Shown: positions 1 through 10,835, counted from the first letter of the stretch. The stretch: DNA of 64,000 nucleotides from Blastobasis lacticolella (GCA_905147135.1 LR990051.1:17575115-17639114); one strand, 5' to 3'. A program made the numbers and translations. Notes: generated by a model not told the origin, from the letters alone.

Positions 1-260
1 TATTTATTTGTATGGATGGTATTTATATGGATGGTTTTGAAAATGTATTTTAGGTCAGATCAAGCACCAGGCTCTCATAACTCCTTAGGTATGTTGCGTG
101 TATTGTGTGTCCTTTTGTGATGCACACAATGGGTTTATTATGATTACGGTTCAATCTGTTTCGTTATTCAAACCAAAACACCAAGCCAACACAAATTGTT
201 AGGACGTTTGAAGGTATCTCTTCATAGATAACAGATAGTGCGTGCAACGGTGACACCGTA

Positions 261-292
261 CACAGTGTGTTATTTTGGCTTAGTTGCGGACA
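261..292 (+). repeat. Left terminal inverted repeat (CACAGTG start)
   Basis: This 32-bp repeat is identical to the reverse complement of 3278-3309. Its first seven bases match the consensus RAG recombination-signal heptamer. It is preceded by CGTA at 257-260. Confidence 0.85.
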
Positions 293-1449
293 TCCCTTAT
301 TATTGTAGTTTTTGGATAGACGATAACAAAAGAAACTCCCTATTAAAACTCCCGTGGCTTTATACATCGTAGTTTTCGAAATATTAAAAAAATCGAGAAA
401 AGTCCATAGAAACCATAAAGATGAGATTCTGGCTCTTATGACGGTCATGTTTCAATGAATGTTTCATGGCATGATAGCCATTACCTAATAGCATCAATAT
501 TTCTATTAAAACTTTAAAAAATACGCTCTCCTAGGCGTCAAATTATTTTTTTCTGTGATTTCATAATAAATTTTTTTATGGTCATTCTTTACACGGTCGC
601 ATTTTATTTTATGATGTAAATGTTAATTGCAATAATAAGGATTATCACACAAAAAATAAGAAGAAACGAACAAAGGAACTCGGAGCTATTCGCTTTTAAA
701 GTTTTAGGTTAGGGTTGTCAACTGATGTAGGCGCCTTTTAAAAACAACGAGCCATCTTCTCGAAATCATTGTTGCCGTGACTTAATTGGCAGGCGTTCAC
801 GTAAATAAATAAAATTGCTTCCTTAATTATTACCAGTCTTAACTAACACGCTTTTATTAGCTTCACCTGTAACTAACTATGTAAAGAAATCTTGAAGTAG
901 AATTTCTAATTTTATTGTCGTATCGACTTGAATAACAATATAATAATTTGACTTCATCCCGTTGATTTGATGACGGAACTATATGTTGGACAGTGAAACT
1001 CTTCAAAGGCTTCTAGTATGCTCGCCGAGCTTGAGCTCATTTAGTTTGTTTTAACGAGCCCAATATATTACACTTAAAGACCGGGTCTGATGATGAATCC
1101 TGGAAATAGATACAGGCACTCCACAATGGCTACTGGTGAACCCCTGAGTTTTACTTGTTATTTTTTAAGAGCCCAGGCGCTTTCATTAAAATCAATCTTC
1201 GACAGAATGTCAAAACCCAATTCCTATACTTAATATCTGGAGAAGCGGGGATGAGGTGTCATGGAGCCGTCAAAGACCCATGGCACTGCTTTGCCACAGC
1301 AGGCACTGACCCATCCTGCTGGGGGATGTCTTTCTGGGCCCCAACCAGAGGACTTAATGCAAGGGGGGCATGTTGGCGCCAACCCTCATGCTGGTTAGCG
1401 AGAGGCAACTTCAACGAGTAACAACGAAAGCATGAACACGAACGTAAAG

Positions 1450-1592
1450 AAATCGCGAATCGAAAAGGTTTTAACGGGGTCGGCAACGCGTGGGTGATGC
1501 CCCTGGTATTGCAAACGTCCATAGGCTGCGGTGACTGCTTACCATCAGGCAGGCCGCAAGCTTGTTTGCCATCTTAGTGGTATAAAAAAAAA
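1450..1592 (+). mobile_element. LINE 3' tail nested in the RAG1-like transposon
   Basis: The segment 'GGGGTCGGCAACGCGTGGG...ATGCCCCTGGTATTGCAAACG' ends in 'CATCAGGCAGGCCG' and an A-rich run at 1585-1596. Close copies occur at 7095-7215, 9105-9180, 13845-13985 and 61500-61625. It is a 5'-truncated retroelement end with its A-rich tail. Confidence 0.6.
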
Positions 1593-1686
1593 AGAAAATC
1601 CCCAAGAACTTGAACCTTCAACAGATTCAAAAACTGAAACTTCTTTTGAAGCTTTATCTAGTACCCCCTTTATCTAGTAACCTTCA

Positions 1687-2702
1687 TTGTTTGAAAATGT
1701 AAGTGATCGCCAAAAGCGTCGTGCACGGAAAAGTCTCGAGGAACCGCTTGAAGAAGAACCTCATTCAAAAATAATTAAAGTTGTGTCGAGAATAGTAACA
1801 GACGGAACCGGCGAAAAACTCAATAAACGTTCTGCTCAGGAGTTAGAGTTTATCATAAAAGAATGCTTGAAAAACCCAACTCGTCCTAAAAAAATTGCGG
1901 CCACCATAAAGTCGAAATCGGAACCCAAACCCTATACTCCTGATGAAGCTCTTTGTTTCATGATAGATAAAAAACTATCAGCGGAGGACTATGTATACAT
2001 GCAAAAAGGTGCCAAATCTCGAGAATTTAACCTTTATCCTCCCTATTATAAAAATAAGAACCTAAAATAAAATGTTACCCTGATTTTGAAATTGTAGTCT
2101 CAGAACGAGAAGCCACAGTACCTTTACCTAATTAACTTATGCACACGTTTCGACGGATCATTTACTCTTGTGATGAAAAGGTTTCTAAAAATTGCAATCA
2201 AAAACAGTTATATAGATTTCACTGCGTTTTTGAGGGTTCATGGGGCTTTGATGGTAGCACAGGACAGTCAATTTACAAGCAAACGTTTTCTGATGAAAAC
2301 GATGACGAACACAACCTCTTTGCCACTACGTACATTCCATTACGTATAAAAACTGTACGTAATTTTAACTCGCATAACAAAACAATCGAGAAACAAGTTT
2401 TGGCGTTACGACCGTGAACATCACACCCGAAAATTTGATCGCAAAACAACAGTGCTCGACTTGTTTCACCGCGCGTTAGAGTCTTCCGACCCATTCCTAT
2501 CGACGATGTCTATTGGCAGCCAACATAAAAAAATAAATGTTCCATTCTTCCAGATAAGGTTTTGTCACTTTTAAAACCGACGATGGAGAATATTTTTACC
2601 CATCAGGATGCTTTACCGCAAAGTTCTGCTGATATTCCTACCACTGAATTGGTAACAGACGACGCTGATGTACTTGTATTATCATCTGAAGAAATGTTAT
2701 AA
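1687..2702 (+). pseudogene. RAG1-like/Chapaev-type transposase remnant
   Basis: Three pieces in different frames read as one decayed transposase. Piece 1 (1687-2070, 127 residues) begins MFENVSDRQKRR and ends with a NLYPPYYK stretch. Piece 2 (from about 2072 to 2417, shifted frame, with an in-frame TAA at 2133) begins with a KCYPDFEI motif, has a possible DHT-like segment (MHTFRRI), then WGFDGSTGQS and LFATTYIPLRI; I take the Asp of GFDGS as the likely first catalytic acid. Piece 3 (about 2446-2702, another frameshift near 2530) looks like an acidic C-terminal tail. The middle, where the other two catalytic acids should be, is missing, so the protein is internally deleted and inactive. The family call is from memory of motif patterns; the matching inverted repeats around it support it independently. 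Transib versus Chapaev is unresolved. Confidence 0.55.
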
Positions 2703-3277
2703 TACTCCGCTGATGACTACTAGTAGGTTAGCCTCAAGTATTAGTTGTTGTAGTAATTGTTTTATGCCACCAGAAATGTTCTATTTAAGAGTTAGATATA
2801 TGTAAAATATCTGGCAAATTTATTTCGTGTTTCATTGTGACAACCCTATTTCCATAGAAATTTCAGAAATATTTAGAAACGCTCTATCTCCGTTGTCCTG
2901 TAATTGTCGCGTGTCATATTTTAAGGTATGGTTAACAATAATATTGCGAATGTTTTTAAATAAAAATAAAATGCGACCGTGATAAGATAAAATTTAAAAA
3001 AAATATTTTGTGTTAACCGGTGAAAGTCAAATATCTTTTAATGTTTTAAAGGTACAACGCCTCTTTTTTTTATTTAGGTAGATATTATGCTGTGACTTTA
3101 TTTAATAGACTAGCTAAATATATACAACAACATTTTTCTAAACTAAAAATGAATTTTGTTTTTCTCACCTTTCACTTAAACCTTAATAACCCTCTAATTA
3201 TACAAAAAAATACTATCGGTCTTTTTGCTAAATTTTTATCATAACTATATCTATCGAATAGGGACAAAAAATTAACG

Positions 3278-3309
3278 TGTCCGCAACTAAGCCAAAATAA
3301 CACACTGTG
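3278..3309 (-). repeat. Right terminal inverted repeat
   Basis: The reverse complement equals 261-292 over 32 bases, ending at CACTGTG on the plus strand. It is followed by CGTA at 3310-3313, the partner of the duplication on the left. Confidence 0.85.
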
Positions 3310-3465
3310 CGTAGTAGGTATGACACGCAGCAGGAAACCAATGTCGTATAGATATTAATTATATCACGAATATTCTACACATTAGCTTCAACCAAATACC
3401 AGGTGAGTAGGGCCTATTCAAAGGTAGACCGATCTTTTTCGTTGAATCCTTTCAATCTTGTAGGC

Positions 3466-3771
3466 GTCCTGAGTACTAGGGTTCTATGAAATTGTAGGAA
3501 GGAAGGAAGTCTATAGGTATCCAGTTTTAGTAAATAAGGGAGTTCCTTATTTCTCAAAAGTACTAGGGTATTATAAGTCAATAGGAAGTTGGTACTTGTT
3601 TATGTGTGAGCTGTCGGTTGCGCGTACGCACACCTCTATTTTATATTTTCCAACTCGTCATTCGTCAAAGTACTAGGATAACATAAGTTACCAGGTAGAA
3701 ATATCCCGCGAAGACACGTACCGCAGTTGGTAGTTGTAATTCACTTACGCTATTGTTGCGCGTACGCACAC
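3466..3771 (+). repeat. Degenerate tandem repeat with palindromic core
   Basis: The motif GTACTAGG recurs near 3474, 3560 and 3670, with related flanks ('ATAAGTYA..AGG'). The 17-mer GTTGCGCGTACGCACAC occurs twice exactly (3617-3633 and 3755-3771) and holds a near-palindrome around GCGTACGC. No coding potential is seen. Confidence 0.55.
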
Positions 3772-4019
3772 AGCGACGTTTCACCTCAGATGATTAACTT
3801 GTCAGCGGAACTTTTATCACTTTATGCACTCCTATTATTTTACTTTTATTTTTTAACTGTATTTAATTTAATTTTATATTTAGAATAAACGAACGTAGTT
3901 TTTAGAAACGTCTACTCGCAGTCGAGGTCCGGGGGGAAGAGGAATGCATCAACTTATGTTTCAGGACACCCCGTCTATATCATTTGACCCTCGAGCTGCA
4001 TTATAACCTGATTGTGACC

Positions 4020-4239
4020 TTTTCATACTTTTTTTGCGGTGTTTGAGGTGCCTGAATCTGCCCGTATCAGGAAAGAGATCCCGCGGAAGGCCCAAGAACC
4101 GATGATTTGACATCGCCGAGTCGGACGCGAGAGCCAACGGCTTACGACGTGAGGATGCCGAAGATCGGGCAAAGTGGAGGAAACAAAGCAGGAAAGCGGA
4201 GCCTGGCAGTAGCCGGGATTGACCGCTCGGATGATGATG
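4020..4239 (+). mobile_element. 5'-truncated RTE-like LINE 3' end with target-site duplication
   Basis: The translated sense shows a decayed reverse-transcriptase C-terminus (RGRPKNR-type motif, then DIAESDARANGL), and it ends in ATGATGATG. A 20-bp target duplication (ATTATAACCTGATTGTGACC) flanks it exactly at 4000-4019 and 4240-4259. A longer copy of the same family is at 49118-49852. The perfect duplication suggests a fairly recent insertion. Confidence 0.85.
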
Positions 4240-4259
4240 ATTATAACCTGATTGTGACC

Positions 4260-5379
4260 GTGTTACTTACAATAATTATACAAGTTATTCCTAACATCGC
4301 GATTTCAACGAGTGAATACTCCACTTTAAAACACAACAAGAAAAGTTAGGGGATCTCTACACATAACATCAAATCCCTAAAGGTACAAGTGGCAAGACGT
4401 ATAAGGTCCACTACAAACTAGGTATCGCTTGTCTGGTCTATATTATTACTTTTAGAACATCCCACAGACCGTCTAACGATCCTATCATGTACAAGTTCTT
4501 TATCCTATCTCGAATTTTCCCGCTAAAAAGTCTATTGGTGGATAGCAGACAGCCAATAACGTGGTTGTCGTGGTTCGTGTTAACAGTGAAGAAAATATCG
4601 TTGTAAACCAAACCTATCTACTACATTTCTATCAATTAATGAACCTAAAATAAACTCTATTATTGTGTTTTAATAGCAAAATGAGTATTATACAATTACA
4701 TTGCGAACACTGATTGCGACTAAAAGTACACTAGACACACTGAAAATTAGACCGTAATTGCTAGCTTGCATGAGTGATTATTGATTACCTTGATATAGGC
4801 ACAGATTGATTTGAAATTGAATAGTGTAAACACCAGTTTTGTTGAACATCGATCTGTCAACCGGTATTTTCACATTGTGACTACTAACAGGAAAACAAAA
4901 CACTAAACTGTGATAAAATTCAACATACGAAAAATAAAACAAAATAACTCACCGCCATCCCTGATCCAAATAAAAATCCAAACAGAAAAAAGCACAACAC
5001 TTCTACTAAAAGATTATTGTTTGAGAACACAAAGTCACTTTTATTTTAATTATTATTGTAAGCAAACAAAACATTGCCACGCGCCGACAATCGCAGCGTA
5101 GGACGGATAACCTTGTTTGTATCGTGGTGAGCCGATGAGTGAGGAAAGCTGAGCGCTCGTTTGTGTTGTGGGTTTTTTGCGGTACATTCCGACCATATAG
5201 ATATATAGATACAGACACACGAACTTTGTATGTGGTCCGTGGTCATCACGTGACATCACTGGCACAGCTGGCACTGCCCCGCCCTTGTTGTCACATAATC
5301 CACTAACTGTTTTGGTTTATACTGTTTTAATGTAGCAGAAAACCAATATGTAAATATCATCCATTTTAACATGATTAGA
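4260..5379. other. No gene recognised
   Basis: AT-rich sequence. Short open frames overlap on both strands and show no family resemblance. No recognisable repeat or RNA gene was found. Confidence 0.4.
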
Positions 5380-5722
5380 ACGTAGGTGGATTAATGGCTA
5401 GTGGGTCGGACTCATAAGCGAGAGGTACCTACCGAATTTGATCCCAAATGCTGCCATACATCAATGATCTTTTTCTGAGTTATGCACAGTAATTGAACAC
5501 GAACAACAGTTTACGGTGAAGCAAAACATCGTGATGACACCTTCACATCCAGACAACTGAATGTGTAACCTGTATCAGTTTCCCTGATAACACGATCATG
5601 GAGATCGGATGGCAGCCCCTACACTGTAATTATATATCTGATCTGCCAAATCCTGGATCATGGTCAAGGTTCCCCGGGCTCTCGCGGTCGAGAGTACAAC
5701 TGGGATACGACGGCAAGATTAA
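5380..5722 (+). mobile_element. SINE family A, diverged copy
   Basis: It keeps the family order: tRNA-like head ('GTGGGTCGGACTCATAAGCG'), 'TTTTCTGAGTTATG', 'AACATCGTGATGA', 'GATCGGATGGCAG', 'CCAAATCCTGGATCATGGTC' and a final CGGCAAGAT. Many mismatches against the copy at 6437 suggest an old insertion. Confidence 0.7.
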
Positions 5723-5954
5723 TTTTATAGCTAAGTTGACCGCCTACACAATCTAAACATATATGACGCATCTAAATATATTTGCCATCACAATAATTGC
5801 AGGCACTCAACTCGAATAAAAACTTCCAAAAGACCGATTGGCCGACCGAAAGTGATCCTAAGAGGTTTCCTTCTAAATACCTCTAGAGACTCGTAGTCAA
5901 CATCCTAGCAGTCTAGGCGCTGGATTTGCGCATCCTCCACACTGTGAAGGATTT

Positions 5955-6110
5955 TTACCATTAACTCTACGCTTGGCAGGCGGGTTGGAAGTCACAGTGT
6001 CAATAAACTTTACGCTGGTCTGCCTCTAAGACATTCGTCACCTTGTAGGTACGACACGTATGGCTGGTAACGGTTGGTGCTAAATTCTACTCTAACGAAC
6101 TCTATACGGT
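5955..6110 (-). mobile_element. SINE-like family B, truncated copy
   Basis: Minus-strand match to the copy at 20226-20497: 'GGCAGGCGGGTTGGAAGTC' (inverse of the 'CTCCAACCCGCCTGCC' segment) through 'GGTACGACACGTATGG' to 'GGTTGGTGCTAAATTCTACTCT'. It is truncated and diverged. Confidence 0.65.
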
Positions 6111-6436
6111 GCGGTGCAGGGCATGTAGGTACTTCGGTCGCAACCCTAAAACTAGATAAGTCTAAAAAACCATGAGAAAAGACGAGTTAAGCCGCGGCGG
6201 GTCACTTTTGCATAAAGCTTTGCCCCATTGCATCGCATCAAATACGCGAGTAGGTATCTTACGAAACATTTTACATCGTATCGTTGGCTGAGCCATTATT
6301 TAAATTTTATACGCGCCCTTAATTAAATTTTCCAACCCCTTTGTAACGGATTTAATATACTTTTTGTATTAATATGGCAAGTTATTTTTTAATTGTCTGC
6401 TTTTTGTATTTAGTGTGATTTTATATAAATGTTTAG

Positions 6437-6757
6437 GAGCGTCGGTGGCCGAGCGGCTATCCGACTCGCAAGCGAGAGGTGCCGGGTTTGAATCTCGCTG
6501 TGGCTATGTACCAATGACACTTTTCTGAGTTATGTTGAATACTATCCGATACTCTTACAGTGAGAGAAAATATCGTGATGAAACCTGCCCATTCAGGTGA
6601 CTGAATGTGTGACCATCCCCCCTGGTGCAGGGTCATGGAGGTCAGTTGGCAGTCGCTCCACTGTAATTGCCGAATTCTGGGTCATGGTCAAGGCGGATCC
6701 CGGGCCCTCGTGCGCGAGAGCACAACCGGAACATTAACGTCAAGATGATGATGATGA
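6437..6757 (+). mobile_element. tRNA-derived SINE, family A, near full length
   Basis: The head is tRNA-like: A box TGGCCGAGCGG at 6446-6456 and B box GGTTTGAATCT at about 6486-6495, as in class II (Leu/Ser) tRNAs. A body of about 240 bp follows and the element ends 'GTCAAGATGATGATGATGA'. Further copies are at about 5380, 9929, 21017, 23375, 28548, 32220, 34880, 35825, 39490, 55480 and 58700. Transcription by RNA polymerase III and mobilisation by a LINE are inferred from the boxes and the simple-repeat tail. Confidence 0.85.
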
Positions 6758-6794
6758 TAACAATATTTAATATACCTACCTACTCATATATTTT

Positions 6795-7215
6795 CTGTTG
6801 CTGTTTAAGTAAGCTTTTTAAAAGATATAGTTAAGTTCGTAATAGTCCGAATGAGAATATCAAAAACAATGGAATGGTTGTGCAGATAATTTTAAAGTGG
6901 GTAGTTGAAACGGTATCGTACAATGCATTTTGAAGCGACGACAACAGAAATATCGTTAACTCGAACAGATTTTGATAAAATGTTTCCAAGCTCCAAGCCA
7001 CAGCCCCTGGCTCTTGAATTACTATAATAAGAAATAAGTTGTGATTTTCAATACTCTCGTTTCAATATGCTCTTTTTTTTCTTGATTTTTTTTATATCAC
7101 TAAGGTGGCAAACAAGCTTTACAGCCTTCCTGATGGTAAGTAGTCAGCGCAGCCTATGGACGTTTGCAACACCAGGGGCATCACCAACGCGTTCCCGACC
7201 CCGTAAAACCTTTTC
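6795..7215 (+). repeat. Left arm of a large inverted structure
   Basis: 6795-7000 matches the reverse complement of about 9190-9400 (shared blocks include AACAGAAATATCGTTAACTC and GCAGATAATTTTAAAGTGGG). Both arms continue inward into the same LINE tail (7095-7215 here, 9105-9180 in the other arm). The two arms enclose about 1.9 kb that holds a piggyBac-like element. Confidence 0.75.
7095..7215 (-). mobile_element. LINE 3' tail
   Basis: Reverse complement of the tail family seen at 1450-1592 ('GCAGCCTATGGACGTTTGC', 'CACCAGGGGCATCACC'). It is noncoding and truncated. Confidence 0.6.
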
Positions 7216-7505
7216 ACCCCTTTCTTTATTTTATTTGTTTATTTATTCGTTCATTTCACAGAACTACATAGTACTCTCCAGGGAAACCCTCTACAGGCAT
7301 TAGAATTTTTGGTCATATGTAATGCAAACTACCTAGGTGTTTTAAATAAATTACGCAATTTTGTTTCAGTCTCGTGCGGTAACGTTACATAAAAGAGTGC
7401 GATTTTGATAAAAATACTTACTTAAAGCAGCAAGTTGAAAGTTGCGTTGACTTTCCCTTTAACGATCATATTTGTGTTGTCAACAATAGGTGTTGTAAAT
7501 TTTAA

Positions 7506-8700
7506 CCCTTTAACCGCCACGCTTAGAATCAGTTGGCGTGCTCTCAGCGCCACGCACAGTAAAACGAAAAATAAATACCTACAACAAATAGTGATGTTCA
7601 ATAGTATATCGATATGGGTAATTCCCCTTCAAACGCTTACAATTTCATCTAAATATCGTAACAGACAGTAGATAGAAAACGTTACTTTGTAATTTTATTT
7701 CTAATATTAGCAGGTATTTTGGTAACACAATGAAACAAAAAGCGTTTACAGATATTGAAAGATTTATTGATTTCCGCACAATAAAATTGGTCATGAAAAG
7801 AATTTTGTTATTCTTATTTTTCAATGCAGTCCTATAGAGTATTCTTTATCTAAATGCAATAGTTAACAAACAACATTGGTCAGTTTTTTAACAAACATGA
7901 TTATACTTATTTCAACAATATTAATATCAGTTTACCGAATCGAACCTTGACAGATTCTAATGATATTTAACTACAGATCACCTTCCAGAATACGTATTAA
8001 TTCTTCAGCTGTAATCATGTTTAATCACATTAATCGATAACACGAACATAATAATAACACGCATAAGCACAACACCAATGGAAAAATCCAGAAGGCGGCA
8101 CTCGTTTATGACGTCAGAAGCGGTCGTCTTTTTCCGTCCGTGGCGCTGGGTGTACTAGCAACATTAGTTTCTAAACATGCAGACTAGGGATGGAAATTGT
8201 CGATTCAGTCACTGACATTTTTAAGCTTTATTTATTATAAATAAAACAAAATAAACACATTTATTTATAGAAATAAATGTGTTTACTATAGAGTAACGCT
8301 TTATTTGTTTTATAATAAATTAGTAAGTATAAACAGAAATAATTTAATTTATGTGGATTTTTCTACCAGTAAATCATTGCTTATGTCCCATCCTTATTGT
8401 CGGATTTTTCCGTCACTGGCGCTGGACACCAATACACTTTTCGAATAATACTACCAGTAATTTATTCAACTTTAGACATTATTTTTAAGTCTTCTAATTA
8501 AGAAACTAAAGTGTAAGCAATTGTATATGATTACTTCATCAACTATTTACCAAATTATGAACATAATTTTAATATAATACAGTGCTATCAAACAAAAAGG
8601 CAGATTAACCGAGTAGTGGTATTTGGTCGTAAATATCCGTCCTTGGCGAAATGAGCACGAAAATTTTTGTCGGATATATCCGACCTTGGCGGTTAAAGGG
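7506..8700. mobile_element. piggyBac-like non-autonomous element
   Basis: Seen: TTAA at 7502-7505 is followed by CCCTTTAACCGCCA, and the exact inverse TGGCGGTTAAAGGG ends at 8700 and is followed by TTAA at 8701-8704. The element is 1195 bp. Inner motifs ('CCGTCCGTGGCGCTGG' near 8136, 'TCCGTCACTGGCGCTGG' near 8410) look like repeated subterminal sites. Known: piggyBac elements duplicate TTAA and have CCC..GGG ends. No transposase frame is present, so it would need a transposase from elsewhere. A foldback hairpin lies near 8228-8325. Confidence 0.8.
8228..8325. repeat. AT-rich inverted repeat inside the piggyBac-like element
   Basis: TAAACACATTTATT pairs exactly with AATAAATGTGTTTA across a short loop, and outer arms TTTATTATAAATAAAACAAA and TTTGTTTTATAATAAA pair less perfectly. 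It may be a small nested palindromic element. Confidence 0.6.
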
Positions 8701-9104
8701 TTAAACCTCTGCAACAGTGTTATTAAACCGAATCCTCTCCCGAAAGTCACGTTATTCGCTTGTGCAATGAATGAAAAATGATTTCCCACCTCGCCTGGTT
8801 CAGAAGGCATTGTTATGCATAACACCGAAGCTGCGACTTCGCTAAAAATAGGTACGAGTATTTACAGTAAAATAACACGTGGATCATTTTCGTGCGCCGT
8901 ATTGTAAGATACCTATCTAACAAGGAATTCGTAATTAATAAAAACTATCAAAAAGAATCAAAATCCATTCATTGGTCGTAGGTCGTCCCAGAATTCACTA
9001 CAATTTTTTCTGAAATAGGTATCTGCAATGTCGAGACAGGGCTTTTAAAAAGATTTATAATAGTATAGATAGATTAACACACATGTGTGTAAGGCTTTTT
9101 TTTT

Positions 9105-9405
9105 GCTGACTTAAAAATACCATCAGGCAGGCCGTAAGCTCGTTTGCCACATTGGTAGTATAATAAAAAAAAACCCCGGAATGGAAATACCTAAGCTTGA
9201 GAACATTTTATTAAAATCTGTTCGAGTTAACGATATTTCTGTTGTCGTCGCTTCAAAATACATTGTACGATGCCGTTTCAAATCCCCACTTTAAAATTAT
9301 CTGCACAACTTTTCCATTTATTTTGAAAAGCCTCATTCGGGCTATTACGAACTTACATTTATTTTTTAAAAAGCTTACTTAAGCCGCATTTAAGTGTTAT
9401 TTATG
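9105..9405 (-). repeat. Right arm of the large inverted structure
   Basis: Inverted partner of 6795-7215. It contains the LINE tail (9105-9180, ending in a run of A) and then the arm sequence (9190-9400). Divergence between arms is modest, with small indels. Confidence 0.75.
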
Positions 9406-9928
9406 TCTAAAAGCTCTACTTAATAAAGTTACATCACCATCATCATATTGATGTTATCTCATAACCTCAAGCGCGAAGAGCCGGGGTCCACATTTCAAAA
9501 ATAATAGGTAAGGTATATCCAAACGTTTATAAAAAATAAATTGCACTTCAAAGCCCGTGTAAATACTTAAATAGCTTGTCATGAAAATACCATTTTCTGA
9601 GCTGAAAATAGGGTTACGAGACCAAAAAATGTAAAACCGCACTGCTTATCCGGAACAAGGCTGATAAGGATCTTGACATACTGGATATTAAAACCACTTT
9701 CCAGAGACACATACTATGTTCTACGAGAGACAAACTTCGAGACCAACTTAAAATGGAAGAATAAAATAAACTTGATTTTCATCTCGTAAATGCAAAATGG
9801 CGAAAGAGGTGTTTACATACACCATAGGTAAGTACGTGTAGATGGATTGCCTTTTCTAAAGGTTTGAATAGACTAATAGGAATAAGATAAAAGAATCAAA
9901 TTGAGAATACATAATAATAATAAAATAA

Positions 9929-10167
9929 TCATCTTTTGGCGTTAATGTCCCGGTTGTGCCCTCGAGCACGAGAGCCCGGGGTCCGCCTTGACCATTATCC
10001 AGAATTTGGCGATCAGGTAATTACAGTGGAGCGACTACCGTCTGACCTCCGTGACCCTGCTACCAGAGGAACCTGACCAGATTGGATCATGGTTACAAAT
10101 TCTTTTGCCTGAAGTACCTCTCGCTTACGAGTCGGATACTCAACCGCCCGGCCACCGACGCTCTTTG
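9929..10167 (-). mobile_element. SINE family A, internally deleted
   Basis: Reading the minus strand: tRNA-like head (A box region at about 10145-10160), then a jump to the 3' half, ending 'CGCCAAAAGATGATT'. About 100 bp of the middle is missing compared with 6437-6757. Confidence 0.75.
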
Positions 10168-10835
10168 CAAATTGACAACAGATAAAGAACACAATTCACC
10201 GGTCCATTGCATTAAGGACAGTTGGGTATCTAAGCTATACTTACGACAATCCCTACCCCTAGAGTTCTTCTTGAAACGTGAAAAATCCAGATTTTCTGTG
10301 ACTGCAATCGAATTCTAGCATGACGGAGGCAATTTAATGATCAGAAAGAAGCGTTTTTTGTAATCAATATTTAATGAGCACTTTTTTACAAAATTGTACA
10401 TAAAAAACTAAGAATAACTTAAAAACTAAACATCGCCTGAAAGAAAAAAAGAAAAATTTCTCGACCTGCTAGCGTTCCATCAAACTACCTTGATACCTGA
10501 CTTTAACTACTTTTCAGTTTTTAGCAGGCAATACTTTTAGATGATGTTCTTTCTATGTATCAAATAAAATTACGCGAAACCTCTTTGATGTGTAATACAA
10601 CTTCTAGACACAGACATCACATAAGTTAAAGTCCAATAACAAACATAATTATAGGTTTTATCTCCCTTCACATATTATGGTCCGGAACAACCGAGATATT
10701 GACGCCAAGATTATGATGACGCAAATAAAATTACATCATGCCTAACATTAGGTACCATCAGTAAGTACTACTGTAAAAATAAACGAATCTTAAGTAAGTA
10801 ATACAAAAGAAATCTTACAAATTATGGGACCTAGA
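10168..10835. other. No gene recognised
   Basis: AT-rich sequence between a SINE and the duplicated 3' end of the transporter gene. Only a short SINE-like scrap ('ATTGACGCCAAGATTATGATG', near 10696) stands out. Confidence 0.35.

Larger units (their letters stand above)
261..3309 (+). mobile_element. RAG1-related (Chapaev/CMC or Transib-like) DNA transposon, defective
   Basis: Seen: the ends are 32-bp perfect inverted repeats (261-292 and 3278-3309), both starting CACAGTGTG. CGTA lies directly outside each end (257-260 and 3310-3313), a 4-bp target duplication. Inner parts of the ends also match in inverted orientation: 592-609 against 2964-2981 is 18 of 18 bases, and the motif TAGGGTTGTCA near 703 recurs inverted near 2840. 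A broken transposase lies inside. Known: Chapaev elements have CAC termini and 4-bp duplications; Transib has CAC-type ends and 5-bp duplications; both are relatives of RAG1. Inference: the 4-bp duplication favours Chapaev, the CACAGTG heptamer resembles Transib/RSS. A LINE tail (about 1450-1592) is inserted inside. Confidence 0.75.

Noticed and set aside
164..448. A 94-residue minus-strand open frame with hydrophobic ends
   Set aside because: It crosses the left inverted repeat and target duplication of the transposon and has no family resemblance.
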